64,000 nucleotides of DNA from JAGQZY01 sp964588335 (GCA_964588335.1 CAZPOV010000001.1:62001-126000), one strand, 5' to 3'. Positions 35,515-44,567 are shown, counted from the first letter of the stretch. Notes: generated by a model not told the origin, from the sequence alone. Made by a program: numbers and translations.

Positions 35515-37653
35515 ATGGGCTTCGTTAATAATGAGAAAGGCCAGATGGCCATCTTCATCGCACTGTTTTTTCAGGTGCTGTTTGTGTTTTTCGCAATGGC
35601 GATCAACATGGGCCTAGTGGTGCACGACAAAATCAATTTACAAAATTCGGTGGATATCGCCGCCTATTACGGTGCCATGAAGCAGGGTGAGGTGTTAAAT
35701 CAAATCGCCCACATCAATTATCAGATGCGCCAGAACTACAAGCTATTTGTTTGGCGCTATCGAGTCTTGGGAACATTAGGAAATCGCAACCATCCCTTGA
35801 GTTATATTTATTACTTACCTGGAGCTGGACCCTATAATTTGCAGCCAGAGGCGGAAAGTTGGAGTCGGAGTAACCCTCCAGCGAATACAGATGTGGTTCC
35901 CAGTGTTTGTATTTCTCATTCGTTTTTCCAAGAAACTGTTGATCTGGATCGAGAGGCCGCTTCGGTTTGCCGTGACAATAATGTTGGAATTCCCGCGATC
36001 CCTCCAGTCAGTGCGGCTACCGGTTTCGTTCCAGGTTCTGGAAATCTTGCTCCCACTTTTCAATTCTTGGCGAACCAAATCGCTCGGTTTTGTAAAGAGG
36101 CGGGCTTGATGAATTGGCGTTATGCTTCACGAATCCTTGCCCATTTCCGCGCCGATGGATTGGTAAGAAAAAATTTAATTGGAAAGTTAGCGAGCAATCT
36201 AACGGGACCTGACCCTTTAGACCTTAGAAATCAGCCGATTCAAGAAGGTGTTAGAAAAACCTTCGAAAGGAATCTGACTGAAACCAATCGTGGTGGTATT
36301 CAAGACTTTCAGTATTTCAATTCCTTAGGAAGTGGCGGCTGTGCTCAGGTCGGCGATTGGCTCTCCGAAATAAAAATCAATCCCACTATTTTTTTTCACG
36401 ATTGGAATTCCAATCAAAACACCGGGCAATGTAATAATGCCGAGCTAAAACCCAACCGACCGGGCAATGGAAATTTGCCCTATGCTTTTTCTGACAGTTT
36501 GTTTGCTAGTGATGTGTCTGCGACTCAGCAGTTGCAACAGCACTGGAGTGGTGAACCAACGGCGCAAGGTTGGCACTCTTCGGTTGGCTTCGAAAAAAAT
36601 CCCTGGTGCGCCATCTACACGGGAGTTCGTGCCACCACCGCTGTTCGAAAACCTTTTGACCCTTCGGGGGGAGGGGTTCAGCTTGAGGCCCGAGGTTTTG
36701 CCAAACCTTTCGGTGGTCGAATCGGACCGTGGTACGGCAAAAGTTGGCCCCAGGGCTCTCCGAACTCTGTGGCCAGTAGCCGCAATGAAATGGTGGATCC
36801 TCTTTTGCCCTCGCGAGACGTTCCGGGAGGCAGTGGTTCAGGCGATCCGTTTGACGATGTCGCCAATCACTCGCGTTTTCCGGGCGATACGCTGGGTATG
36901 AGTTCAAGGCGCGCGATGAGTGCTATGGTACAAAACTTTATGAGTGTTATGAGTCATAATGACAACTCAGATGATCCCGCAATCGCTTTAGCCAATTACA
37001 GTAACCTTAATGGAGTTGATATTTTACGAGGAACGGGTGACAGTTTAGCTCGAGTTGGCACAACTGCAGCAAATGTGACAAAGCCAGCCCAACAGAGAAT
37101 TTTTGAGCTTGCTGCCACAGCTCCTGATGTATTTGATGCTCTCTATTACTCCGTTGAACCCCGTTACCACTTGAATTACTTTTCAGCTTCAACCACTGAC
37201 GGTGGTGCGCAATTCAATGATCAAGAGGTGATATTTGATTTTGGTTCGGCGAAGGATGGTCACAATGATTCCATTTTAGGTCCGACCAATCCCCAGTTCA
37301 GCGTTCTTCAGTCGGTTCAAATTGCCGCCAACAGCAGCCAAACTTATATGGCAGACTACGAACCCATCGTGCGTGATTGGGAAAATCTGTTAACAAGCTG
37401 GCACCAACGCGGGATCGTCGACTTTTCTATGGACCCTAACAAGTTTGGGCGCTGCAGTTTTGCTATCGATAACGGTCAATCCCAGAACACCAACAAACCC
37501 GAGTACCCAACCACGGGGAACTGCATTCAAGGCGGGCGAACCGGTTATTCTGTCAAAGTGATCTCTCGGGATTTTCTTTTGTCCTCAGATCATGCTGTCG
37601 GCGGTGGGGCTTCCGGTGCCTCGGGCCCCATTGAAAATCCTCCCACTTTTTAG
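35515..37653 (+). CDS. TadG-like secreted protein with prepilin-like N-terminus
   Basis: 712 residues. A class III-type leader NNEKG then QMAIFIALFFQVLFVFF, with Phe rather than Glu at +5, is followed by the TadG/TadE_2-like sequence NMGLVVHDKINLQNSVDIAAYYGAMK. The remaining roughly 640 residues are Asn/Gly/Pro-rich and secreted. It probably belongs to the Tad pilus machinery though it lies 10 kb away from the operon on the other strand. It lacks a Shine-Dalgarno and may be leaderless. Confidence 0.72.
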   Translation: MGFVNNEKGQMAIFIALFFQVLFVFFAMAINMGLVVHDKINLQNSVDIAAYYGAMKQGEVLNQIAHINYQMRQNYKLFVWRYRVLGTLGNRNHPLSYIYYLPGAGPYNLQPEAESWSRSNPPANTDVVPSVCISHSFFQETVDLDREAASVCRDNNVGIPAIPPVSAATGFVPGSGNLAPTFQFLANQIARFCKEAGLMNWRYASRILAHFRADGLVRKNLIGKLASNLTGPDPLDLRNQPIQEGVRKTFERNLTETNRGGIQDFQYFNSLGSGGCAQVGDWLSEIKINPTIFFHDWNSNQNTGQCNNAELKPNRPGNGNLPYAFSDSLFASDVSATQQLQQHWSGEPTAQGWHSSVGFEKNPWCAIYTGVRATTAVRKPFDPSGGGVQLEARGFAKPFGGRIGPWYGKSWPQGSPNSVASSRNEMVDPLLPSRDVPGGSGSGDPFDDVANHSRFPGDTLGMSSRRAMSAMVQNFMSVMSHNDNSDDPAIALANYSNLNGVDILRGTGDSLARVGTTAANVTKPAQQRIFELAATAPDVFDALYYSVEPRYHLNYFSASTTDGGAQFNDQEVIFDFGSAKDGHNDSILGPTNPQFSVLQSVQIAANSSQTYMADYEPIVRDWENLLTSWHQRGIVDFSMDPNKFGRCSFAIDNGQSQNTNKPEYPTTGNCIQGGRTGYSVKVISRDFLLSSDHAVGGGASGASGPIENPPTF

Positions 37654-37662
37654 GTCATTCAC

Positions 37663-37716
37663 CGAAGAATAATCTTCGATCCCAGTGCAAAAGTGACAGG
37701 AATTGCTCCCTGTTTT
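37663..37716 (+). terminator. Two hairpins after the TadG-like gene, weak terminator
   Basis: CGAAGA/TCTTCG (37663-37678) without a T-run, then ACAGG/CCTGT (37696-37713) followed by TTT. The second may terminate the transcript; the stems are short. Confidence 0.4.
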
Positions 37717-37789
37717 GAAAAAAAGAGACTCTTTACGCGGGCTTAGTGACCTCAGATCGAATTAAAGGGGTGCTGGAGCCAATAAGACT

Positions 37790-37805
37790 TGGCGTAATTC
37801 TTGTA
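37790..37805 (+). promoter_or_regulatory. Possible sigma54-type promoter
   Basis: TGGCGTAATTCTTGTA matches TGGCRYRNNNNTTGCW at all positions but one (GT instead of the nearly invariant GC at -12). The expected start would lie about 25 bases before the GTG at 37843. Confidence 0.3.
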
Positions 37806-37842
37806 CCTCCATAAGTGGAATTAACAGGTTAGGACCACACGC

Positions 37843-38484
37843 GTGATAAAGTATTTATTAACAATTCTTTTAGTAACATGGGCCCCTTTGGCTTCCTTCG
37901 GAAGCACACCGGCCCAGATCCCGTCGTCTCAAGAGACGGGCGATAGTGTAGAAGAGGCCGCGGGTGAATCTCAGCTTCTTGGCTACAAAGAATGGAAACG
38001 CAATCAGGTCTTCGATGCCCGTAAGAGTTTGGATGAGTTCAAGTCCCCCCAGCTTTCAAAAATGGCAAAGGTTGAAGAAAACAACAGTGAATCCACAACT
38101 GTGGAAAACTCTGGTGACAATTCAGCAGGCGGCGGTGCGGCCAGCGCCGACAATTTAAAAAATGCCGAAGGAGAGAATCCAATATCTCCAGCGGAAGTCA
38201 CCCCTGTGGCCGAGGCGAAAAACTCTTCTGAAAGCAAGAGTCCACTCAGCATTGAAGAAAAAGCTGAAAGATTACGGCAACTTGAATTCAACCTAGAGAT
38301 TGCCCAAGGCCTAACCATCCACGACTATTTTGCCCTTTACCTGAAGAGCAAGACCAAAGCTGAGATGGCTGAAGCTATTAAGAAACTCTCCCCCGACGAG
38401 CTATCCGAGCTGTTGATGGCTTATCGCAAAAGTCTCTATGGTGTCCCCGAGGTGGAAGCCACTCAAGAGACAGCTTTCAAGTAA
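37843..38484 (+). CDS. Secreted Ser/Glu-rich protein of unknown function
   Basis: 213 residues from a GTG with TAGGA 8 bases upstream. Signal peptide 1-20 (ASFG then STPA), then a long Ser/Glu/Asn low-complexity region (about 25-130). A helical C-terminus contains a conserved-looking EKAERLRQLEFNLEIAQGL segment. Family not recognised. It lies just upstream of groES but a separate promoter intervenes. Confidence 0.65.
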   Translation: MIKYLLTILLVTWAPLASFGSTPAQIPSSQETGDSVEEAAGESQLLGYKEWKRNQVFDARKSLDEFKSPQLSKMAKVEENNSESTTVENSGDNSAGGGAASADNLKNAEGENPISPAEVTPVAEAKNSSESKSPLSIEEKAERLRQLEFNLEIAQGLTIHDYFALYLKSKTKAEMAEAIKKLSPDELSELLMAYRKSLYGVPEVEATQETAFK

Positions 38485-38555
38485 TACTAAAACCCAATAA
38501 AAACAAACACTTAAGCTTACCTCTTTCAATCCACAAGATTTATTTTTTTGCTGAC

Positions 38556-38586
38556 CTTGACAGTTGAGCCTCGAGGTCCACATTCT
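38556..38586 (+). promoter_or_regulatory. Candidate heat-shock-type promoter of groESL
   Basis: CTTGACA (38556-38562), 14 bases, then TCCACATTCT, close to the sigma32 pattern CTTGAAA-N12-14-CCCCATNT. The same CTTGACA could act with a housekeeping sigma. No CIRCE inverted repeat is present. In Bdellovibrio RpoE-like sigma factors affect groE expression, so the true sigma is open. Confidence 0.5.
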
Positions 38587-38637
38587 CACCATCGAAGTAA
38601 AGATAAGAAACGTCTATACGTTATATAAGGAGGAAAA

Positions 38638-38934
38638 ATGGCAGATGTAAATATTCGTCCTCTTCATGACAGACTCTTGGTCCGTCGTATGAAAGAAGAA
38701 GATAAAACAGCTGGTGGAATCATCATCCCTGATACAGCAAAAGAAAAGCCCCAAAGAGGGGAAGTTGTGGCGGTTGGAAACGGTCGCGTTACAGACGAAG
38801 GCAAAACTCGTCCTATGGAAGTGAAAATTGGAGATCAAATTCTGTTCAGTAAATATGCTGGTACGGACCTCAAGTTGGGTGCCGATGAATATCTAATGAT
38901 CACAGAAACCGACGTACTCGGAATAATGAACTAA
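38638..38934 (+). CDS. groES: Co-chaperonin GroES
   Basis: 98 residues: IRPLHDRLLVRRM, the mobile loop with KTAGGIIIPDTAKEKPQ, GEVVAVGNG and the C-terminal DEYLMITETDVLGI. AAGGAGG lies upstream. It caps GroEL and precedes it by 12 bases. Confidence 0.97.
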   Translation: MADVNIRPLHDRLLVRRMKEEDKTAGGIIIPDTAKEKPQRGEVVAVGNGRVTDEGKTRPMEVKIGDQILFSKYAGTDLKLGADEYLMITETDVLGIMN

Positions 38935-38946
38935 GGAGTTTTAGAA

Positions 38947-40605
38947 ATGAGTAAAGAATTAAGATTTAGCGAAGATGCACGTTCAGCGATTCTCAAAGGT
39001 GTGAATACGTTAGCGAATGCGGTGAAGGTGACTCTCGGACCAAAAGGTCGCAACGTTGTTATTGAAAAGTCATTTGGTTCTCCTTTGATCACTAAAGATG
39101 GTGTGACGGTAGCGAAAGAGATCGACCTCGATAACAAATTCGAAAACATGGGCGCACAGATGGTTAAAGAAGTGGCTTCTAAAACCAACGATGACGCTGG
39201 TGATGGAACAACAACCGCCACAGTTTTAGCTCAAGCTTTATACCGTGAAGGGGCCAAAATTGTTTCAGCGGGTCACAACCCAACAGCTGTTAAAAAAGGT
39301 ATCGATAAAGCTGTTAAGATTGTTACGGATGAGTTGAAAGCTCTTGGTAAACCGATCAATAACGACGAAGAAATTGCTCAAGTTGGTGCGATCTCTGCCA
39401 ACAACGATACTGAAGTTGGTCAAATGATTTCAGAAGCGATGAGCAAAGTGGGACGCGAAGGTGTTATCACTATCGAAGAAAGCAAAACCGCTCAAACCGA
39501 GTTGGAAGTTGTTGAAGGAATGCAATTTGACCGTGGATACCTTTCTCCTTATTTCGTAACCAATGCGGAAAGAATGGAAGCCACTCTTGAAGATGCTTAT
39601 GTTTTAATTTACGACAAAAAAATCAGCCAGCTGAAAGACATCGTAGGTGTTCTTGAGTCTGTGGCCAAATCAGGTAAGCCTCTTTTGATCATTGCTGAAG
39701 ACATCGAAGGTGAAGCTCTTGCAGCTCTTGTTGTTAACAAACTTCAAGGTGCTCTTAAAGTGGCTGCCGTTAAAGCTCCTGGCTTTGGTGATCGTCGCAA
39801 AGCGATGCTTGAAGACATTGCGATTCTTACTGGTGGAAATGTTATTTCTGAAGAACTGGGTCGTAAACTAGAGCAAGCCACTCTGGATGATTTGGGTATG
39901 GCGAAGCGTATGGTTGTTGATAAAGACAACACAACAATTGTTGGTGGTGCTGGTGATAAAAAAGACATCGACGCCCGTGTAGCCACAATCCGTACTCAAG
40001 CTGACGAAACCACTTCAGAGTATGATAAAGAAAAATTGAAAGAGCGTTTAGCTAAACTTTCTGGTGGTGTTGCCGTGATTCACGTTGGTGCTCCTTCGGA
40101 AGTTGAAATGAAAGAGAAAAAAGCTCGTGTTGAGGATGCTTTAAACGCAACTCGCGCCGCTGTTGAAGAGGGAATCACCGCAGGTGGTGGTACAGCTCTT
40201 CTTCGTGGAGCTGCGAAAATCAACAAAGACGATTTCTCTGATGAAGAGCAACCAGGTGCGATGATTGTTAAGCGCGCTTGTGAATCTCCGATTCGTCAAA
40301 TTGCTACCAATGCTGGCCTTGATGGCGCCATTGTTGTCGACCGTGTTTTAAGCAACACTTCGGCCACTTATGGATTTAACGCCTATAAAGAAGAGTACGA
40401 AGATCTTGTAAAAGCAGGTGTTATCGATCCTGTAAAAGTGGTTCGTTGTGCTCTTGAAAATGCCGCGTCTGTAGCGTCTTTGATGCTAACAACTGAGACC
40501 ATGATTGCTGAAGCTCCTAAAGAGGAGTCTTCCGCTTCTGCCGGTGGCGGAATGGGTGGCATGGGCGGAATGGGTGGAATGGGCGGAATGCCTGGGATGA
40601 TGTAA
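38947..40605 (+). CDS. groEL: Chaperonin GroEL
   Basis: 552 residues. ATP-site motif VTLGPKGRNVVIEKSFG and DDAGDGTTTATVLAQ, apical-domain segment GYLSPYFVTN, and a C-terminal GGM repeat tail (GGMGGMGGMGGM). It folds cytosolic proteins with GroES. A strong terminator follows 31 bases after the stop. Confidence 0.98.
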   Translation: MSKELRFSEDARSAILKGVNTLANAVKVTLGPKGRNVVIEKSFGSPLITKDGVTVAKEIDLDNKFENMGAQMVKEVASKTNDDAGDGTTTATVLAQALYREGAKIVSAGHNPTAVKKGIDKAVKIVTDELKALGKPINNDEEIAQVGAISANNDTEVGQMISEAMSKVGREGVITIEESKTAQTELEVVEGMQFDRGYLSPYFVTNAERMEATLEDAYVLIYDKKISQLKDIVGVLESVAKSGKPLLIIAEDIEGEALAALVVNKLQGALKVAAVKAPGFGDRRKAMLEDIAILTGGNVISEELGRKLEQATLDDLGMAKRMVVDKDNTTIVGGAGDKKDIDARVATIRTQADETTSEYDKEKLKERLAKLSGGVAVIHVGAPSEVEMKEKKARVEDALNATRAAVEEGITAGGGTALLRGAAKINKDDFSDEEQPGAMIVKRACESPIRQIATNAGLDGAIVVDRVLSNTSATYGFNAYKEEYEDLVKAGVIDPVKVVRCALENAASVASLMLTTETMIAEAPKEESSASAGGGMGGMGGMGGMGGMPGMM

Positions 40606-40636
40606 TATCAGACCCCATTCAATCTATGTTTTAAAA

Positions 40637-40660
40637 GGGAGGCTCGGCCTCCCTTTTTTA
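40637..40660 (+). terminator. groESL rho-independent terminator
   Basis: GGGAGGC/GCCTCCC 7-bp GC-rich stem with a TCG loop and TTTTTT. Confidence 0.92.
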
Positions 40661-40662
40661 TT

Positions 40663-40684
40663 GCGCTGAGCGCGCTTGCAGCGC
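40663..40684. repeat. GC-rich inverted repeat behind the groEL terminator
   Basis: GCGCTG/CAGCGC flanking the palindrome AGCGCGCT, directly after the terminator T-run. Role unknown; it could add termination strength or be a protein site. Confidence 0.45.
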
Positions 40685-40762
40685 GGCCGACACAATAGGT
40701 ATTGCCTCTGCAGTCTTGAGTGATAGGCTTTTAAGGTTTTTAGATAAAACCAAGGGGGAAAT

Positions 40763-41332
40763 ATGAGTCAATGGATTATTGCCAGTGTTTTATTCATGGC
40801 AAACATAGCGACGGCGGCCACCAATGAACTTTCTGTTAAGTACGAGAAAGATTCGCCGTACAGCTTAGAACCATCATTTAGTTTTTCATCGATCAACGAC
40901 GGCAGTCGATTTATAAGCGTTGGATTCACGGGACGAGTCAGTCAATGGCTGCGCCTGGGAATGGAGTTTGATATGCCGGCCGACTTCGACGAGCAAGCTC
41001 AACTTTACCAAGCGCGAATTCTCGGTCGAATCATGCTTCTGGATCGTAAAGACAAAGTTTACATTCAGGGTTCGGGAACCTATGCCGTTTTCAACTATGA
41101 TTATGTGAACGCTGACCCTGGAATCATCGGGCCCAGCAATCAAACCGACGCCTTTTACATGCTTGATGCTATGGCTGGTTACACTCGTGTTTTGACACCG
41201 CAATGGCAGTTGGGTGGGCGCATGGGAGTGCAGTATGCGGAGTACAGTCCGGCATTGGCAGCGAGCTTTCAAGATTGGGAAGGCGAATTCTTTTACAATC
41301 GTTTTACAGTCTATGGCAGTTACATTTTTTAG
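40763..41332 (+). CDS. Small outer-membrane beta-barrel protein
   Basis: 189 residues. Signal peptide 1-18 (IATA then ATNE), then about eight to ten amphipathic strands, ending in VYGSYIF with terminal Phe. AGGGGG lies upstream. OmpA/OmpW-like small barrels look similar; specific function unknown. It is a single-gene unit with its own terminator. Confidence 0.72.
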   Translation: MSQWIIASVLFMANIATAATNELSVKYEKDSPYSLEPSFSFSSINDGSRFISVGFTGRVSQWLRLGMEFDMPADFDEQAQLYQARILGRIMLLDRKDKVYIQGSGTYAVFNYDYVNADPGIIGPSNQTDAFYMLDAMAGYTRVLTPQWQLGGRMGVQYAEYSPALAASFQDWEGEFFYNRFTVYGSYIF

Positions 41333-41367
41333 AACTGTTGCTCTTTTAAAATTTAAAAATCTTAAAG

Positions 41368-41391
41368 GCCCGTCCATTGCGGGCTTTTTTT
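41368..41391 (+). terminator. Rho-independent terminator after the small barrel gene
   Basis: GCCCG/CGGGC stem with a 7-base loop and a seven-T run. Confidence 0.8.
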
Positions 41392-41527
41392 ATCTAAAAG
41401 CTAATGTTGAAAGGATCTGTCTTACACTAGGGGTCAACGCAATGAATTAGGAGCGGTTCTTCTGTTCAACTCTGGGGCCTTTTGCCAGTCTTAGTTTTTA
41501 AAACACGAAATTTCCAGAGGGGGAGAA

Positions 41528-42544
41528 ATGAAGAGCGTATTGCTAATTTTAGCCATTCCTTTTTTTGCAATCAGTGGGCAGGCCATTGAAAAGGAGAACA
41601 TCCGGGTGCTGCCGACGAAGACGTTAGTCACCATCGAGATTGACGGAAAATTCCCGGCCGGTCCTGAGACTGACGTTTTGTTTGTCGTTGATGACTCGGG
41701 CAGTATGACAAGTCACCAAAATAATTTGGCCAACCACATCGATCTTTTTGCGCAAGAGGCGGTCAAGACGAGAAACAGTTTTCATATTGCTGTGATTAAC
41801 ACAGGGATGAAAAAAGATATTTTTGGTAACAGTCAAACGGAAGTTGGAGAGATAATCGGTAACCCACGCGTTATCACACCAGCCACCAAAAACACTGTTG
41901 ATGCTTTAAGAGCCAATTTAAAACTAGGCTCTAATGGTTCGGGAACGGAGTCGGTTTTTCTGCCGGTGACTGAAGCCCTATCTGCTGAAAATCTCAATGG
42001 AATGAATGCTGGTTTCTTGCGAGACTCTGCCCATCTGTCGATAGTGGTGCTCACGGATGCTGAAGACCAATCTGAAATAACCGCATGGGATTTTGTAGAC
42101 AATCTTGTGGATCTTAAAAAAGGAATTGAAAACGTTTCAATGCAAGCGGTTATGGTGTCATCGATTGAGAATGAAAATAACTCCTGTCAGGCTGACGGTG
42201 CACCGGCAGTAAAAATTGAAGAGGCCTTAAGACTTTTAAGAGGAGAGCAGTACAGCCTTTGCAGTCAGAAGATGGCGCAAGATGTGATAAACCTAGCGAA
42301 AAATGTCTTCTCACCATTCCCCGGTGAATTCAAGCCTGGAGTTCTAATTGATGAAGTCACACTTTTTGGAGAGCCCGATGTTTCAAGCATCAAAGTGCAG
42401 TTTGGAAATCAAACCATCGCAGAACATTCAAAATACGGATGGTCTTATCGCAAAGAAACCAATACACTGATTTTCCGGTCCGATATTGTTTGGCAGCCGC
42501 AGGCTAAAGACACACCAATAACCATCACTTATCGTCCCCGCTAA
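41528..42544 (+). CDS. Secreted von Willebrand factor A domain protein
   Basis: 338 residues. Signal peptide 1-19 (SGQA then IEKE), then a VWA domain with the MIDAS motif DDSGSM near residue 57, the second Thr in GSGTES and Asp in LTDAEDQSE. All metal-site residues are present, so it probably binds ligands through Mg2+ outside the cytoplasm. The C-terminal 90 residues form a beta domain. An adhesive or structural envelope role is likely. GAGGGGG lies upstream. Confidence 0.82.
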   Translation: MKSVLLILAIPFFAISGQAIEKENIRVLPTKTLVTIEIDGKFPAGPETDVLFVVDDSGSMTSHQNNLANHIDLFAQEAVKTRNSFHIAVINTGMKKDIFGNSQTEVGEIIGNPRVITPATKNTVDALRANLKLGSNGSGTESVFLPVTEALSAENLNGMNAGFLRDSAHLSIVVLTDAEDQSEITAWDFVDNLVDLKKGIENVSMQAVMVSSIENENNSCQADGAPAVKIEEALRLLRGEQYSLCSQKMAQDVINLAKNVFSPFPGEFKPGVLIDEVTLFGEPDVSSIKVQFGNQTIAEHSKYGWSYRKETNTLIFRSDIVWQPQAKDTPITITYRPR

Positions 42545-42703
42545 AAAAACTGCGAGTGTATCCACAAGGGGGTCGCAATATCCTCGGCTCCCATTCAAAA
42601 ATAATATAAGCAAGCATCTCTAGTCTTTGATTTCATTCTTTTTACTCTTTTTTAAATTTGACTAAGAAGTGTCTTGTTTTTTTCTTGGCCACCGGTCTTC
42701 AGT

Positions 42704-44278
42704 TTAGAAGAGGTAGTCGATGCCGGTTGTTAGCATTGTGAAGCGGTGGCTGAGGTTGTCGGCAGGGGTGGGGCGAGCGCCTCCTGCTCCGAAAGATGTG
42801 GAGAGGAGCATAAACTCCAGGCCAATTTTCCAGCGCAACCGCTGACTGATCTTGTTTTCAGCGTAAAAAAGAAAATGATTGATATTGTTGTCTGGGTCAC
42901 CCCCAGAGGCAAAAGGGGTTTCCTTTAGGCTCGGAAACAAATGGAAATAAGCCTTTCCACCGATCGCCCAGGTTCTTGAGGGGTTGATTGGAACGTAACC
43001 GCCTATTCCAATCGGTAGACTTCGATACTGAAGAGTTGTGAAGCCAGTGGTTCCGGTTGAGTCTACAAACATGCGATAGCTGTTAAAGCCCACGTCAACG
43101 GAAAGCTTGGGTCCAAAGAACTCGTTTCTTAAAATAAAGTTGTAACCAAACGAAAATCGAAACTGAGTCATAGAGTTTGAAATTTCACTGGGGCTTCCCG
43201 AAGGATTTTTTGATTGCCCAATTCCTTGGGCAAATGCCGCATCAGCATAAATTTTCGGTGTGATCCAGATCTCTCCAGAAAGGTTGATTCGAGGGTAAAC
43301 ACTCACTTTCGAGTTGATGTTGGAGCCATCAGCTAAAGCTAAGCTGTTGTTGAAACTTCCCAAAGAAAAGTCAGCACCGACCTTCCCGAAGGTGGGTGGG
43401 TCTTTGGCGATCCATTCCCGAGCGTCTTTGCCAAAAACAGTTTTATTGTTTTCACTCAACAGCTGTTCCGGGGGGGTGTAGGTTTTTGTCCAGGGAGTGG
43501 ACTCATATTGAATTCGTGAAATCCCGGTGATTTTAACATTCTTTTCTAGTACGCCGGGCTCGGTCTCACTGATGATATCAGCAAAGCTAAGATAAGGGTC
43601 CACCTTCACAACACGCAGCTGACCTAAAATGGCTTTGTGACTTTTAATAATAAACTTTCGCTTTGGATGTTTCTTTGCGCCGATCACCTTAACGGCTGTT
43701 AAAGTTTGTCCGACCTGCACGCCATCGGCCTTGCCGGCATTAATAGTGGCTCGATTGTCGGTTCGACTGACAATCATTGCATCATAGGGAATTTTCTCTA
43801 AAACCCGGTTGAACAAACTTTGCACTGCTGTTTGCACAATTTCGGTATTATCATCCGGACGCTTGATTTCTTCTTCTGTAATTAACTCACCACTGTGACT
43901 GGAAAAAAGATACAGATGCACACGAATCTGCTCTGGATCTTTGCGGAGTTCGGCAACAAAAAAACCATCAGCACCTAACGATTTGGCAATACTTTTGACT
44001 TTTTTCGGAGAGTCGATCAATTCTTCTGGATTGGCAATAGAGGTTTTTGTTCCGCCTTCTACATAGTTCCATTTATGATTTTTACTAATAAGTGCTTTAA
44101 GCGTCTCATCAATCGCTTTGGCATAAACCCCATTCACATTATCGACGGTGGGAATAAAAGTGACCTCACGCAAAGTAATGCTTTCATCATAAGAGCTGAT
44201 GTATTCGGTGGTGTCTTCCATTTGTGGTTGAGCCAAGGAAAGAAGGGGAATAAAAAGTAAAGTCAGAACAATGCGCAT
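42704..44278 (-). CDS. Secreted protein with FlgT-C-like segment and barrel-like C-terminus
   Basis: 524 residues from ATG at 44278. Signal peptide 1-16 (SLAQ), an N-terminal CsgG/LpoB-like alpha-beta region (about 30-160), then ATINAGKADGVQVGQTLTAVKV, which resembles the FlgT C-terminal SH3-like fold. A C-terminal half (about 270-524) of amphipathic strands ends YLF, suggesting outer-membrane insertion. An upstream in-frame start at 44365 lacks signal character. The consensus TATAAT ends 6 bases before the chosen ATG. Confidence 0.65.
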   Translation of the reverse strand: MRIVLTLLFIPLLSLAQPQMEDTTEYISSYDESITLREVTFIPTVDNVNGVYAKAIDETLKALISKNHKWNYVEGGTKTSIANPEELIDSPKKVKSIAKSLGADGFFVAELRKDPEQIRVHLYLFSSHSGELITEEEIKRPDDNTEIVQTAVQSLFNRVLEKIPYDAMIVSRTDNRATINAGKADGVQVGQTLTAVKVIGAKKHPKRKFIIKSHKAILGQLRVVKVDPYLSFADIISETEPGVLEKNVKITGISRIQYESTPWTKTYTPPEQLLSENNKTVFGKDAREWIAKDPPTFGKVGADFSLGSFNNSLALADGSNINSKVSVYPRINLSGEIWITPKIYADAAFAQGIGQSKNPSGSPSEISNSMTQFRFSFGYNFILRNEFFGPKLSVDVGFNSYRMFVDSTGTTGFTTLQYRSLPIGIGGYVPINPSRTWAIGGKAYFHLFPSLKETPFASGGDPDNNINHFLFYAENKISQRLRWKIGLEFMLLSTSFGAGGARPTPADNLSHRFTMLTTGIDYLF

Positions 44279-44284
44279 ATCATT

Positions 44285-44290
44285 ATTATA
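44285..44290 (-). promoter_or_regulatory. Consensus -10 box directly before the ATG
   Basis: TATAAT on the - strand, six bases before the ATG at 44278, with no good -35 box and no Shine-Dalgarno. This is consistent with a leaderless transcript. Confidence 0.6.
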
Positions 44291-44444
44291 GAGACAACAG
44301 ACAAATGAGACATTTATTTTCCGGAAACCGATGTCCCATCTGGCCTTTGCTCTAAGTGTTTTCAACCGGAAAGTCTAGCTACCCACTGAGTGGAGGACCT
44401 AGGGTTAGTTCCCATGCTGAATGTATGAGCCTTAGTTTGAATCT

Positions 44445-44453
44445 TGGTATAAT
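44445..44453 (+). promoter_or_regulatory. Extended -10 promoter of the response regulator
   Basis: TGG-TATAAT, a perfect extended -10. The predicted transcript starts near 44460 and carries a leader of about 108 bases. Confidence 0.62.
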
Positions 44454-44535
44454 GAAAGGCAACCTCTGAACCGAGGACCTTTCCAACAAAGGGGTCTTGG
44501 GGAGGATGTTTAATCTCGATTTGTGAACGAGATTA
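44454..44535 (+). promoter_or_regulatory. Structured leader with two hairpins
   Basis: Hairpin 1 (44454-44483): outer stem GAAAGG/CCTTTC, inner stem CCTC/GAGG with loop TGAACC. Hairpin 2 (44511-44535): 8-bp stem TAATCTCG/CGAGATTA with a 9-base loop. A G-rich single strand lies between them. There is no T-run, so it is not a plain terminator. No riboswitch class I know matches. Confidence 0.5.
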
Positions 44536-44567
44536 TAAGCAGGCAAAGTCAACTTAAGGGAGACGCC

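Noticed and set aside
36506..36907. 133-codon open frame opposite the TadG-like gene
   Set aside because: The composition is that of a shadow frame (Arg/Pro/His-rich) and there is no ribosome site.
38485..38637. CIRCE/HrcA operator before groES
   Set aside because: No TTAGCACTC-N9-GAGTGCTAA or close variant is present in the 150-base region.
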